From: CAIKBL01 sp050247235
GTDB taxonomy: Bacteria; Pseudomonadota; Gammaproteobacteria; Ga0077536
Reading direction: 5' to 3'
Assembly (NCBI GenBank): GCA_050247235.1
Contig: JBFWUN010000005.1
Span: 1 to 64,000 of the forward strand
Length of the DNA: 64,000 nt
The position numbers and the translations under genes were made by a program. The notes under the pieces were generated by a model, which searched no databases, was not told the DNA's origin, and saw nothing but the letters and a program-made list of their open reading frames with translations. This document shows positions 36,644 to 44,886 of the stretch, one piece after another (positions within the stretch are counted from its first letter, which is position 1; each line of letters starts with the position of its first letter).

Positions 36644-37531
36644 ATGAGCGACACGCCCCCCACCACCTTGCGAATCGCCGCCGCACAGTATCCGATCGAG
36701 GCGCTCGGCCGGTGGTCGGACTACCGGGACAAGCTGGAACGCTGGGTCACCGAGGCGGCTGAACGCGGTGCCCGCATGCTGGTCTTCCCGGAATACTTCA
36801 GCATGGAAATCACGTCGCTGTTCGGCCCGGACGTCGCGCGCTCGCTGCCCGAGTCGCTGGCCCGCCTGCAGCGCACCCTCGCGGACTTCCTCGCGCTGTG
36901 CCGGGAACTCGCGCAGACCCATCGCGTGTATCTGTGCGCCGGCAGCTACCCGGTGGAGATCGACGCCGGCCGCTACTGCAACCGTTCGTATTTCTTCTGG
37001 CCGACCGGTCACTGCGAATTCCAGGAGAAGCTGCAGATGACGCGCTTCGAGGCGGAGCAATGGGGCGTCTCGTCGGGCAGCGGACTCCACGTGTTCGTGA
37101 CCGAGTTCGGCAAGGTCGCGATCAACGTCTGCTACGACAGCGAGTTCCCGCTGTTCGCCCGCCACCAGGTCGAACAGGGCGCCGACATCCTGCTGGTGCC
37201 GAGCTGCACCGACACGCTTGCCGGTTACCATCGCGTGCGGATTGGCTGCCAGGCACGGGCGCTGGAGAACCAGTGCTACGTCGTGCAGTCGCCCACCGTG
37301 GGCGACTGTCCGTGGTCGGAAGCCGTGGATCACAATGTCGGCGCGGCCGGCATCTACACCCCGGTCGACCACGGCTTCCCGGCCAACGGGATCCTGGCGC
37401 GCGGCGAGCTCAACAAGCCGCAGTGGGTCTACGCCGATCTCGACCTCGGCGGCATCGCGCGCATCCGGGCCGAGGGCCAGGTGTTCAACTATCGTGACTG
37501 GCCAGGCCAGTTCCGGCACCTGCCGCGCTGA
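36644..37531 (+). CDS. Carbon-nitrogen hydrolase (nitrilase superfamily)
   Basis: The 295-residue enzyme has the full nitrilase catalytic triad: E50 in VFPEYFSME, K129 in FQEKLQMTR and C163 in INVCYDSEFP. Members of this superfamily hydrolyse amides, nitriles or carbamoyl groups, and the substrate here is unknown. The start ATG follows GGAGAAATTCC. It is divergent from the universal stress gene. GNAT-nitrilase pairs are frequent, which suggests a link with the gene at 34959. Confidence 0.92.
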   Translation: MSDTPPTTLRIAAAQYPIEALGRWSDYRDKLERWVTEAAERGARMLVFPEYFSMEITSLFGPDVARSLPESLARLQRTLADFLALCRELAQTHRVYLCAGSYPVEIDAGRYCNRSYFFWPTGHCEFQEKLQMTRFEAEQWGVSSGSGLHVFVTEFGKVAINVCYDSEFPLFARHQVEQGADILLVPSCTDTLAGYHRVRIGCQARALENQCYVVQSPTVGDCPWSEAVDHNVGAAGIYTPVDHGFPANGILARGELNKPQWVYADLDLGGIARIRAEGQVFNYRDWPGQFRHLPR

Positions 37532-37633
37532 GACGCGCACCTTGAGCGGGAGGCGGCAGTGTGCTCCGATCCGGTGCGCGCCGCCGGTGCGCGGCGCGGC
37601 GAACGCACACACAACAATCGAAGGAGGTGGAGC

Positions 37634-38029
37634 ATGGGAATGATGCAGGAGTTCAAGGAATTCGCGATGCGCGGCAATGTCGTCGATCTCGCGGTCGGTG
37701 TCGTGATCGGCGGCGCATTCGGCAAGATCGTGTCGTCCGTCGTGGCGGACGTGATCATGCCGCCCATCGGCCTGTTGTCCGGGGGCGTGAACTTCACGGA
37801 TCTCAAGCTCGTGTTGAAGGAAGGCATGGGCGACGTGCCGCCGGTGACCCTGAACTACGGCTCGTTCCTCCAGACCTGCCTCGACTTCATCATCATCGCG
37901 TTCGCGATCTTCATGCTCGTCAAGGCGATGAACTCGATGAAGAAGGCCGAGGCCGCCGCGCCGCCGCCGCCCCCGCCGGCGCAGGAAGTGCTGCTGACCG
38001 AGATCAGGGACCTGCTGAAGAATCGCTAG
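37634..38029 (+). CDS. mscL: Large-conductance mechanosensitive channel MscL
   Basis: The 131-residue channel opens under membrane tension to protect against osmotic downshock. The N-terminus MGMMQEFKEFAMRGNVVDLAVGVVIG and the pore helix GGAFGKIVSSVVADVIMP are standard, as is the second helix FIIIAFAIFMLVKAMN. A proline run follows helix 2, before the C-terminal bundle VLLTEIRDLLK. A very strong ribosome site AAGGAGGTGG precedes the ATG, and a longer frame starting at 37559 is unlikely. Confidence 0.96.
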   Translation: MGMMQEFKEFAMRGNVVDLAVGVVIGGAFGKIVSSVVADVIMPPIGLLSGGVNFTDLKLVLKEGMGDVPPVTLNYGSFLQTCLDFIIIAFAIFMLVKAMNSMKKAEAAAPPPPPPAQEVLLTEIRDLLKNR

Positions 38030-38131
38030 GTCCGCCTGAGGCACCGTCTGCCGGCCTGCGCGGCCGGTGGACGGTTCCGCCCTGCCGCCGCGTGGCGTAT
38101 CGTGCCCGGACACACATGCCGGGAGCCGCCG

Positions 38132-38923
38132 ATGTCCAGCCTGAAGGTCCACGGAGCCGAATTCCACTACCGCCTGGACGGTGATCCGGACGCGCCCGTG
38201 GTCATGCTGTCGAATTCGCTGGCGTCGAACCTCGGCATGTGGGACCCGCAGGTTCCGGCGCTGGTGGCGGCCGGCTACCGCGTGCTGCGCTACGACACCC
38301 GCGGACACGGCGGGTCCAGCGTTCCGCCCGGACCGTACACCCTGCCGCAGCTCGCGGATGACGCACGCGGGCTCATCGATGCGCTCGACATTGCGCAGGT
38401 GCACTTCTGCGGGCTTTCGCTCGGCGGCATGACCGGGCAGATGCTCGCGACGTTGCACGGCGACCGGCTGCATTCGCTCGTGCTGTGCGCGACCGCGGCC
38501 TACATGGGACCCCCGGATCTGTGGGCCGGACGCATCCGCCAGGTCGAGGCGCACGGCATGGCGAGCGTCGCCGACGCGACGCTCGCGCGGTGGTTCACGC
38601 CACGCGGCCTGCGCACCCTGGGCGAGTCTCTCGACCGTATCCGCGCGGGCATCCTGTCCACGCCACCGGCGGGCTACGCCGCCTGCGGCGCCGCGATCCG
38701 CGACATGGACCAGCGCGAGACCATCCACGCGATCCGCACGCCGACACTCGTGATCGCGGGTGCGCTCGACCCCGGCACCACCGTTGACCACGCGCGGCTG
38801 ATGCATGCGCGCATCCCGGGCGCCGAGTTGCTCGTGATCCCGGAATCCCAGCATCTCCTGAACGTCGAAATGCCGGCGCAGTTCAACACCGGGCTCATCG
38901 GTTTTCTGAACCGGCATCGTTGA
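38132..38923 (+). CDS. Alpha/beta hydrolase, 3-oxoadipate enol-lactonase-like
   Basis: The 263-residue hydrolase has the nucleophile elbow GLSLGG near residues 93-98, an acid in AGALDPGTT and a histidine in SQHLLNVEMP, completing the catalytic triad. SNSLASNLGMWDPQ and YDTRGHGGSS match enol-lactonases (PcaD) of the beta-ketoadipate pathway. No other pca genes are nearby, so the substrate is uncertain. The ATG at 38132 is preferred over a GTG at 38102. Confidence 0.85.
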   Translation: MSSLKVHGAEFHYRLDGDPDAPVVMLSNSLASNLGMWDPQVPALVAAGYRVLRYDTRGHGGSSVPPGPYTLPQLADDARGLIDALDIAQVHFCGLSLGGMTGQMLATLHGDRLHSLVLCATAAYMGPPDLWAGRIRQVEAHGMASVADATLARWFTPRGLRTLGESLDRIRAGILSTPPAGYAACGAAIRDMDQRETIHAIRTPTLVIAGALDPGTTVDHARLMHARIPGAELLVIPESQHLLNVEMPAQFNTGLIGFLNRHR

Positions 38924-38927
38924 ACCG

Positions 38928-39251
38928 ATGCACGGCAGTCGCAATCAGCGCGTCTGGCAGGCCGTGATGGCGATCCCCTCCGGGCGCGTCGCGACCTACG
39001 GCCAGGTGGCCGAACTCGCCGGCCTTGCCGGTCCCAGCGCGGCGCGCCAGGTGGGCTACGCGCTCGCGGCGCTGACCGACGGCACCGAAGTGCCCTGGCA
39101 CCGCGTGGTCAATGCTGCCGGCAAGGTCAGTGCGCGCGCGGACCCGGATCGCCCGGATTACCAGCGCACCCTGCTCGAAGCCGAGGGCGTTGAATTCGGA
39201 CTCGGCGGCGTGCTCGACCTCGCGCGTTTCCGCTGGCGTCCGGAGCCGTGA
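38928..39251 (+). CDS. Alkyltransferase-like protein (ATL)
   Basis: The 107-residue protein has the MGMT DNA-binding domain but reads PWHRV with W57 where the methyl-accepting cysteine of MGMT (PCHRV) would be. This substitution defines alkyltransferase-like proteins, which bind O6-alkylguanine and recruit nucleotide excision repair instead of removing the alkyl group. RVATYGQVAELAG is the helix-turn-helix region. It lies 4 bases after the hydrolase and overlaps the glutaredoxin gene by 4 bases. Confidence 0.9.
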   Translation: MHGSRNQRVWQAVMAIPSGRVATYGQVAELAGLAGPSAARQVGYALAALTDGTEVPWHRVVNAAGKVSARADPDRPDYQRTLLEAEGVEFGLGGVLDLARFRWRPEP

Positions 39252-39667
39252 CGGATCTCCCCCGGTCCACGCCGCGCCGCGCGCTGTGGACGGCCATGGC
39301 ACTTGTCGCGGCGTTCGGTACCGTCACATGGCTGACGCGTGCCCCGACCATTCCACCGGTGTACTGCGACGAAGCGCAATCCCCCGGCCGCGACACCGTG
39401 GTCATGCTGTCAGCGAGCTGGTGCGGCTACTGCCGCGCGGCGCGTGCGTTCTTCGTGCGTGAAGGCATCCGCTACTGCGAATATGACGTCGAGCAGTCGG
39501 CGCGCGGGGCTGCCCGTCACCGCGCGCTCGCGCGGCAGGGGGTACGGGGGGTGCCGGTGATCCTCGTCGACGACGCGCTGATGGTCGGTTTCCGGCCGGA
39601 CGACGTGCGTGCAGCGCTGCGGGCGCGGCGGTTGTCGAATCCGAAGGGTGTTTCCGGCGTTCACTGA
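39248..39667 (+). CDS. Membrane-anchored glutaredoxin-like protein
   Basis: The 139-residue protein has an N-terminal hydrophobic helix (residues 12-30) and a glutaredoxin fold with the active-site WCGYC, then GVRGVPVILVDD, where the cis-proline follows. The domain probably faces the periplasm. The start GTG overlaps the ATL stop. The partner is unknown. After its stop the sequence turns into a palindrome-rich non-coding stretch. Confidence 0.85.
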   Translation: MTDLPRSTPRRALWTAMALVAAFGTVTWLTRAPTIPPVYCDEAQSPGRDTVVMLSASWCGYCRAARAFFVREGIRYCEYDVEQSARGAARHRALARQGVRGVPVILVDDALMVGFRPDDVRAALRARRLSNPKGVSGVH

Positions 39668-39700
39668 TTTCTTCCGGCGCGATTGCTCGCCACGCGCACC

Positions 39701-39730
39701 CGAGGGTCACACGGACTGTGCCAACCCTCG
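39701..39730. repeat. Hairpin after glutaredoxin gene
   Basis: CGAGGGTCACA at 39701-39711 pairs with TGTGccaACCCTCG at 39717-39730, giving 11 pairs with a three-base bulge and a five-base loop. There is no T tract after it, so it is not a standard intrinsic terminator. It abuts the left arm of the larger palindrome at 39730-39842. Confidence 0.75.
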
Positions 39731-39842
39731 GCGCAGGCGCCGGATGAGCCCGCCGCGACCCGCTCGAGTACATCCATGTATCGCTCGAGCGCGCACGTCC
39801 TGTGCGCGCACGGTCGCCGCGGGCTCATCCGGCACCTGCGCC
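39730..39842. repeat. Cloverleaf-like palindrome (113 bases)
   Basis: The arms 39730-39761 and 39811-39842 are complementary at 29 of 32 positions and contain GCCGGATGAGCCCG. Between them lie two further hairpins: CGCTCGAG at 39761-39768 with CTCGAGCG at 39784-39791 (with TACAT/ATGTA inside), and GCGCGCAC at 39789-39796 with GTGCGCGC at 39802-39809. Together they could fold as a three-way junction. It has no tRNA features. It may be a mobile palindromic element or a structured RNA. Confidence 0.75.
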
Positions 39843-39856
39843 TTGCCGCCGTGGCA

Positions 39857-39886
39857 ATTCACCGCGCGGAACCGCGCGCGGTGAAT
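39857..39886. repeat. Hairpin in palindrome cluster
   Basis: ATTCACCGCGCGG at 39857-39869 pairs with CCGCGCGCGGTGAAT at 39872-39886 with a two-base loop and one two-base bulge. It belongs to the same non-coding cluster between the glutaredoxin and RND genes. Confidence 0.75.
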
Positions 39887-39906
39887 GACCGCACGGGGAA
39901 ATGACG

Positions 39907-39935
39907 CGGCGCGGGCCCCGGAAGGCCCCGCGCCG
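39907..39935 (-). terminator. GC-rich hairpin after the RND gene
   Basis: CGGCGCGG at 39907-39914 pairs with CCGCGCCG at 39928-39935, with GCC/GGC continuing inward. It lies 11 bases beyond the stop of the minus-strand RND gene and may terminate it. A T-rich tail is weak (TCATTT), so a rho-independent mechanism is uncertain. Confidence 0.5.
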
Positions 39936-39945
39936 GGTATCCGGC

Positions 39946-42357
39946 TCAGTGCTCGGTGCCGAGCGCGAACTTCGAGAGATCCACGTTCTCGCCGACCATC
40001 AGGTCGTCGCGGGCGAGGAACTTCGGCTTGGTGAACCACACCACGAGCGGCAGCACCACCAGCGACAGCACCATGTTGATCAGCATGATCGCGACCAGCA
40101 GCATGCCCATGTCGGCCATGAATTTAAGGTCGGACAGGAAGTACCACGGGATGATGCCCATCAGCATCACGCTCGCGGTGAACAGGATGGCCTTGCCGGT
40201 GGTCACCAGCGATGCGCGGATGGCCTCGGCGAGATCGTGGTTGCGCGCGGTGTATTCCTCGCAGATCCGCGACAGCAGGTAGATGCCGTAGTCGATGCCG
40301 ACACCCACCCCCATCACCGCGACGATCGTCGCGTTGATGTCGAAACCGATGCCGAGCGCATACATCGTCGCACCGAGCATGAAGTTCGACAGGTTCACCG
40401 GGATCAGGAGGATCAGCGATGCGACCAGCGACTTGTACGCAATCCACGAGATGATCATCACTGCGACGTTCACAAGACCCAGGATGAACCAGTGGTACTG
40501 CGACACCACGTTGTTCATCGCCTGCTGCAGTGCGATCACACCCGAGCCCAGCCGTACTTTGAACTCCGGGTGATCCACGCCGACCGCGGCCACTGCGCGG
40601 CGCGCAGAGTCCAGCGCCGCGTCGACGGTCTCCTGCTTGTTGTCCTTGAACCAGATCGACACCGTCGAGTTCTGGAACTCGAAATCCGAGATCGTCGCGA
40701 AGTTCATCGGGCTCGTGCCGAAGGTTGCCGCGAAGCCCGCGTTCGCAACCGCCGCGTCCGTGGGGTCCATGATGAGCCACTTCGGATTGCCGCCGGAGAA
40801 CAGCCGGAACACCTCCTGCATGTAATCGGTGAACGACAGGGTGGCGCGCGGGGTGATCGCGAGATCCTGTTCCATGCGCCGCTGAATCTCGGTCGACACC
40901 CGGACCGCCTCGGGGGTGCGCGCGACGCGCCGGTCAGGCAGGCGCTCCTTGGCCTCGATCACGATCTCGAGGGTGTTCATGCCGGGAAAGTGGGCATTGA
41001 TGGCATGCACAGCCCGGTTGTACTCCGAGTCCGCCCACAGGAGGTTCGATCCCTCGACCGGGTTGCCGATCTTGATGAGCGAGTTCAGGTAGATGGCGGT
41101 TGCGCCCATGATCACCGTCAGCGCCAAAGTCACCAGGGCGGGTTTGCCGACAGTGATCTTCGCGATGGCGCCGAGCACCTTCTCTTCCAGCAGGTGGATG
41201 CCGGTCTCCTTTTCCTTGCCGCCGACGATGTCTTCCAGGTTCTTCGGCGCCGGCAGGTAGGACAGCAGGATGGAAATCAGGAACACGCCGGTCGGGATGA
41301 TCCAGAACGCCCACATGCCGCAGAAGATCGCGTGGTTGATCATCGTCACGATCGGCGCGATCGCGATGAACACGATGCCGAACACGTCGGTGAAGATGCC
41401 GAGGATGGACGGCACCATCATGATCGCCATGGTGACCTCGGCCGCTTTCCGCTTGTCCTTCAGTACATGCAGGATTTCGTAGTAGCGTTCCGTGTACTGC
41501 ACGCAGTGCGAGAACGAGCGCGCGACGAGCAGCAGCGGCACGATCATCAGCAGCGGCTCGATCGGCCGGTTCAGCCAGCCGATGAAGCCGAAACCCCACA
41601 GCGCCGCGACCGCCGCGCAGATGATGGGGGTGGCGACACCGGCCACGTTCTTCATGTAGATGACGAGCAGCACCATCAGGAAGCCGACCGTCACGCCGAA
41701 GATGCTGTAGGTCTGCTTCTGCAGCTTGTAGACCCAGCCGGTCAGGGTGGGCTGCCCGGCGACGTGGACTTCGTGCTTCGCGTCACGGTTCTTCTCCACC
41801 AGCTCCTGCACGAACTCGAACGCTTCTCCGTAATCGACGGAATCGAGGAACGCGATGTTGATGAGCGTCGCGGTTTCGTCGGGCGAAATGTAGAACGTGC
41901 GCGCATTCGGCGACATCGAAACGGCTTTGCGGAAATCGTCGATCTCCTCCGCGGTCCGCGGTGAGTGATCGCCCATCAGCGCTTGCATCTCGACGCCGAA
42001 CGGCGTGGCCTCGGCGTAGCGCAGTTTCTCGGTGGCGATGGAGATCAGCGTGTCATGGTTGACGTGCGGCGCAAGGTCGATGTCCCGCGTCATCTGCCAG
42101 ACCTTGTTCAACGTCTCGGGGTTGTAGATGTCGCCGTCCTTGACCTTGACCATCACCGAGATCAGCAACGGATTGCCGAAGTTGGGGTGGTCGAAATACA
42201 CCTGTACGAACGGATCGTTGGTGGGCAGGAGATCCTTGAAGATCGTGCGGATTTCCACCTTGGGAATGCCGATGGAGAGCAGGATCGTGAACAGGATGAA
42301 CGCCATCCCGACGCCCACGCGATGGCGCATGATCCATTTCGCGATACGGAAATTCAT
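39946..42357 (-). CDS. RND/MMPL-family exporter
   Basis: The 803-residue membrane protein has the RND superfamily layout: one N-terminal helix, a large periplasmic loop (about residues 40-210), five helices, a second helix-loop unit and a C-terminal helix block with VGVGIDYGIYLLSRI, the conserved RND helix-4 motif. It lacks a paired membrane-fusion gene, so it resembles lipid or hydrophobe exporters of the MMPL type rather than drug pumps. ATG at 42357 was chosen over an upstream start 12 codons earlier; GAGGTTG lies upstream. Confidence 0.88.
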   Translation of the reverse strand: MNFRIAKWIMRHRVGVGMAFILFTILLSIGIPKVEIRTIFKDLLPTNDPFVQVYFDHPNFGNPLLISVMVKVKDGDIYNPETLNKVWQMTRDIDLAPHVNHDTLISIATEKLRYAEATPFGVEMQALMGDHSPRTAEEIDDFRKAVSMSPNARTFYISPDETATLINIAFLDSVDYGEAFEFVQELVEKNRDAKHEVHVAGQPTLTGWVYKLQKQTYSIFGVTVGFLMVLLVIYMKNVAGVATPIICAAVAALWGFGFIGWLNRPIEPLLMIVPLLLVARSFSHCVQYTERYYEILHVLKDKRKAAEVTMAIMMVPSILGIFTDVFGIVFIAIAPIVTMINHAIFCGMWAFWIIPTGVFLISILLSYLPAPKNLEDIVGGKEKETGIHLLEEKVLGAIAKITVGKPALVTLALTVIMGATAIYLNSLIKIGNPVEGSNLLWADSEYNRAVHAINAHFPGMNTLEIVIEAKERLPDRRVARTPEAVRVSTEIQRRMEQDLAITPRATLSFTDYMQEVFRLFSGGNPKWLIMDPTDAAVANAGFAATFGTSPMNFATISDFEFQNSTVSIWFKDNKQETVDAALDSARRAVAAVGVDHPEFKVRLGSGVIALQQAMNNVVSQYHWFILGLVNVAVMIISWIAYKSLVASLILLIPVNLSNFMLGATMYALGIGFDINATIVAVMGVGVGIDYGIYLLSRICEEYTARNHDLAEAIRASLVTTGKAILFTASVMLMGIIPWYFLSDLKFMADMGMLLVAIMLINMVLSLVVLPLVVWFTKPKFLARDDLMVGENVDLSKFALGTEH

Positions 42358-42787
42358 AGCACAGCAACCTCGAATGGTTTCGTTTCCGCGCAACGACGCG
42401 CGCGCGGGCGGAACGACGGGCAGGTACGAAGCGCGTGGAGAATCAACTCAGGGGATGTCGGCCGCTGCCGCAGTTCTGAACCAACTCGAACCGGTGTCCG
42501 CGCACCGCCCGCGGACGAGCACTTCCGCGCGGACATTCGCGGGGGTGTTGCCGCTGGCAGGCGCGCGCTCAGCCGCGCACCCGGGAGAAAACGACGTGAC
42601 GCCCGTACAGGCGAAAGCGCCGGATCTCGAAGTCGAAGATCGTCCACCCGGTTCATGGCCGGATGTCATCGGATCATCGACACCGTCTCGCGACCGATTC
42701 TATAGAGTTGCACGGATTCACAAAAGGAGGCGGATCTTTCGGGAACGCGCCGTTAATGAATCTAAACATTCACTGTCGGAGATGTCC
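42358..42787. promoter_or_regulatory. 430-base non-coding region upstream of the RND gene
   Basis: No gene is supported here. The portion at about 42700-42780 is AT-rich compared with its surroundings and holds an inverted repeat, TGAAT-CTAAAC-ATTCA, at 42757-42772. This could be an operator of a dyad-binding regulator. On the minus strand TATAGA at 42701-42706 could be a weak -10 box for the RND gene. I see nothing else in it. Confidence 0.35.
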
Positions 42788-43963
42788 TCAACGCCGCTCG
42801 CCCAGTTCACCGAGCCAGCGATAGATCTCGTCGGCTAGCCAGCGGCCGATGACGCCCGCGCCGTCGATCGTCAACGCGAGTTCCCCGGGCTGGTACAACC
42901 GCGTGCTCTGCAACCTGGCCGCGGTCTCGCGCATTTCCTCGTGCAGGTGCAGGCAGCGCAGGTTCGCCTCCGAGCAGAAGCCCGCAACCACCGGCACGTC
43001 GACCGGATCGTGCAGACCGGCGGATACCCGGAAGATCCGGCGGCCTTCGGCCCAGGCATCGGCCGCCACCTGCGGAGGCAGCGGCACGTGCACCAGCAGG
43101 AACGGGATCCCGCGCCGTTCCGCCAGCGTGGCGAGCGCCCGCACGTGGCGCAACGATTCTGCGTGCACGGCGTCGAGATCCGCACCGGCGCGGATACCGG
43201 CGACGCGATCCGTCCGCGGATCCCCGGGCGTCAGTGCTGCCCCGGCCGCCTGCACGCCGTACCATTCCGCGGCGAGTCGGCCGGCCACGCTGCCACGCGC
43301 GAGTGCCGCGAGCCACGCCGGCGGTGTCGCGGGATAATCCGCAAGATGCGGCAGGCGGACCTCCCCGGTAGCCGCCTTCAGGCCGGTGGCAAGCCCGTCG
43401 ACAAGCTCGGCGTCGCGCAGGAACAGCGCGTCCGCGTGCGGCATCAGCGACGAGTAGACGAAGACGATCGCGCGCGGCTTCAGAGCATCGATCAGAGGTT
43501 CGGCGGCGAGGTAGTTCTGAGCGGCGCCGTAGCCGGACTTGCCGGCGATCACCAGCCGTACCGGGGGTTTCAGCGCGGTCTTCTCGTTCACCTGCAGTTG
43601 CGCCTGCACCACGAACGTCTGGTCGATATCGGCGCCCCAGCCTTCGGCGAACTCGTCGCCAAACACCAGGAACTTCAGTTCCTGGCGCAGGTGCGTGCCC
43701 ATCGGACGATCCCGCAGGCCGATCTCGTTGGTCTTGTACAGGATCTGAAAATCCCCGTACGGCGAATCGATCAGCTGGTCGACGTTGATGCGGTAGGCCA
43801 TGCCCGTGCGCTGGTCGTACTCCGCGAACTTCACGAGCGCTTCCGCGAGATGGTTCTCCGCGAGACCGGGCTTGAGCTTGAGCATGTGACGCCCGTAGAT
43901 CTCCACGCCCCCCACCGCGACCGCGATCACGATCACGAGCCACTTCAGGATGCGTCCGAACAT
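42788..43963 (-). CDS. SGNH/GDSL hydrolase-like membrane-anchored protein
   Basis: The 391-residue protein has an N-terminal membrane helix and an extracytoplasmic domain with KFLVFGDEFAEGWGAD, a GDSL-like block in which the catalytic serine position reads GDEF, and VIAGKSGYGAAQN, resembling the glycine block. It looks like the SGNH family of lipid or polysaccharide esterases but the serine is missing, so it may be inactive or use another residue. GGAGGG precedes the ATG. It lies upstream of the RND gene in the same direction. Confidence 0.65.
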   Translation of the reverse strand: MFGRILKWLVIVIAVAVGGVEIYGRHMLKLKPGLAENHLAEALVKFAEYDQRTGMAYRINVDQLIDSPYGDFQILYKTNEIGLRDRPMGTHLRQELKFLVFGDEFAEGWGADIDQTFVVQAQLQVNEKTALKPPVRLVIAGKSGYGAAQNYLAAEPLIDALKPRAIVFVYSSLMPHADALFLRDAELVDGLATGLKAATGEVRLPHLADYPATPPAWLAALARGSVAGRLAAEWYGVQAAGAALTPGDPRTDRVAGIRAGADLDAVHAESLRHVRALATLAERRGIPFLLVHVPLPPQVAADAWAEGRRIFRVSAGLHDPVDVPVVAGFCSEANLRCLHLHEEMRETAARLQSTRLYQPGELALTIDGAGVIGRWLADEIYRWLGELGERR

Positions 43964-44067
43964 GAATCCCCTCCGCACCGTTGCGCGGCCGTCGCGGCCG
44001 CGCCGCTAGCCTAGATCGTGCAATCGAAGTGCGCCAGCGGCGTGCGCCGGACACGGTTTGAGGCGGT

Positions 44068-44523
44068 TCAGCGCAGCGCGAGGATGGTGGTCCATTCCTC
44101 GGGTGAGAGCGGCGTGATCGACAGCCGGTTGCCGCGCTTCAGCAGCGGCATCCCGGCAAGCGTCGGCTGCAGGCGCAGTTCATCCAGGCTGATGAGGGGC
44201 AGATCACGTTTGAACTTGACGTCGACCGTGTACCACCGCGGGGAATCACGCAGGCTCTTGGGGTCGTAGTGCCGGTGCCCGCGCATGAACGCGGTGGGAT
44301 CAGGGTAACCGGCGCAGAGGATTTCGATGACCCCGACGATGCCGGGCGTCGCGCAGCTCGAGTGATAGAAGAACGCGCGATCGCCTTTGCGGAATTCATC
44401 GCGCAGCATGTTGCGCACCTGGTAGTTGCGCACCCCGTCCCACATCGTGGCGCGGCCGGGACTCTTCTTCAGGTGTTCGATGCCGAACGTCTCCGGTTCG
44501 GACTTCATGAGCCAGTAGCGCAT
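44068..44523 (-). CDS. EVE domain-containing protein
   Basis: The 151-residue protein starts MRYWLMKSEPETFGIEHL and contains WDGVRNYQVRNMLRDEFRKGD and FYHSSCATPGIVGVIEI, the markers of the EVE domain (YTH/PUA-like fold). EVE proteins are thought to read modified bases in RNA or DNA. The ATG at 44523 matches the family start; the longer open frame runs into 6S RNA. It follows 6S RNA on the same strand. Confidence 0.93.
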   Translation of the reverse strand: MRYWLMKSEPETFGIEHLKKSPGRATMWDGVRNYQVRNMLRDEFRKGDRAFFYHSSCATPGIVGVIEILCAGYPDPTAFMRGHRHYDPKSLRDSPRWYTVDVKFKRDLPLISLDELRLQPTLAGMPLLKRGNRLSITPLSPEEWTTILALR

Positions 44524-44591
44524 CGTTCTCTTCGGGTGCAGGTCCCGGGGGACTGGCCCGGCCGGTGGACCGGGGTTCATCCCGGGAGGGG

Positions 44592-44784
44592 AAGGTGTTC
44601 TCCGCAGCGCCGCTGCGGGCCGTAATCTTGAACCAAAGGCTCAAGATTGGGACTTCTCGGAGTGAATCAGGCTTCCCGCCAGAAGCGGGCATGCACAACA
44701 TCACTGCCAGATCGGCCCCGAGTGTCAGCAAATATAGGCTCAAGGATCTCGAACCCACTGGCGAACACCACAGAGAACACCAAG
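44592..44784 (-). ncRNA. ssrS: 6S RNA
   Basis: On the minus strand the region reads like 6S RNA. The closing stem pairs GGTGTTCTC (44781-44773) with GAGAACACC (44602-44594). The 5' arm carries the block GTTCGCCAGTGGG, then TTGAGCCTATATTTG. The 3' arm carries GGTTCAAGATTACGGCCCGC and GCTGCGGAGAACACC. All correspond to conserved blocks of the E. coli RNA, and the position beside zapA is also conserved. 6S RNA binds sigma-70 RNA polymerase in stationary phase. The ends are approximate. Confidence 0.93.
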
Positions 44785-44796
44785 CTTGAAAATCTT

Positions 44797-44819
44797 GGAC
44801 GCCGGCCCCGCCGGCGTCC
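44797..44819 (-). terminator. Hairpin between zapA and 6S RNA
   Basis: GGACGCCGG and CCGGCGTCC form a nine-base perfect stem around five bases. On the minus strand it is followed by AAGATTTTC, a modest T-rich tail. It lies after zapA and about 12 bases before the 6S RNA 5' end, so it may end zapA mRNA or be a processing boundary. Confidence 0.6.
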
Positions 44820-44886
44820 TGGTCACGCCCACCGGATCCCAGCCTCGATTATCGGCGCATCGGGCCGGTTGCCGCAGCCCGGCGCG

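Noticed and set aside
38928..39251. Active O6-methylguanine methyltransferase
   Set aside because: The active-site cysteine is replaced by tryptophan (PWHRV), so it is an alkyltransferase-like protein.
39701..39730. Rho-independent terminator of the glutaredoxin gene
   Set aside because: The hairpin has no following T tract and contains a three-base bulge.
39730..39842. tRNA gene, because of the cloverleaf shape
   Set aside because: It lacks the CCA-acceptor, D-loop and T-loop consensus bases and the stems are far longer than in tRNA.
39901..41964. A 687-codon open frame on the plus strand
   Set aside because: It is antisense to the RND exporter, is rich in Asp, Arg, His and Val repeats, and looks like a codon shadow.
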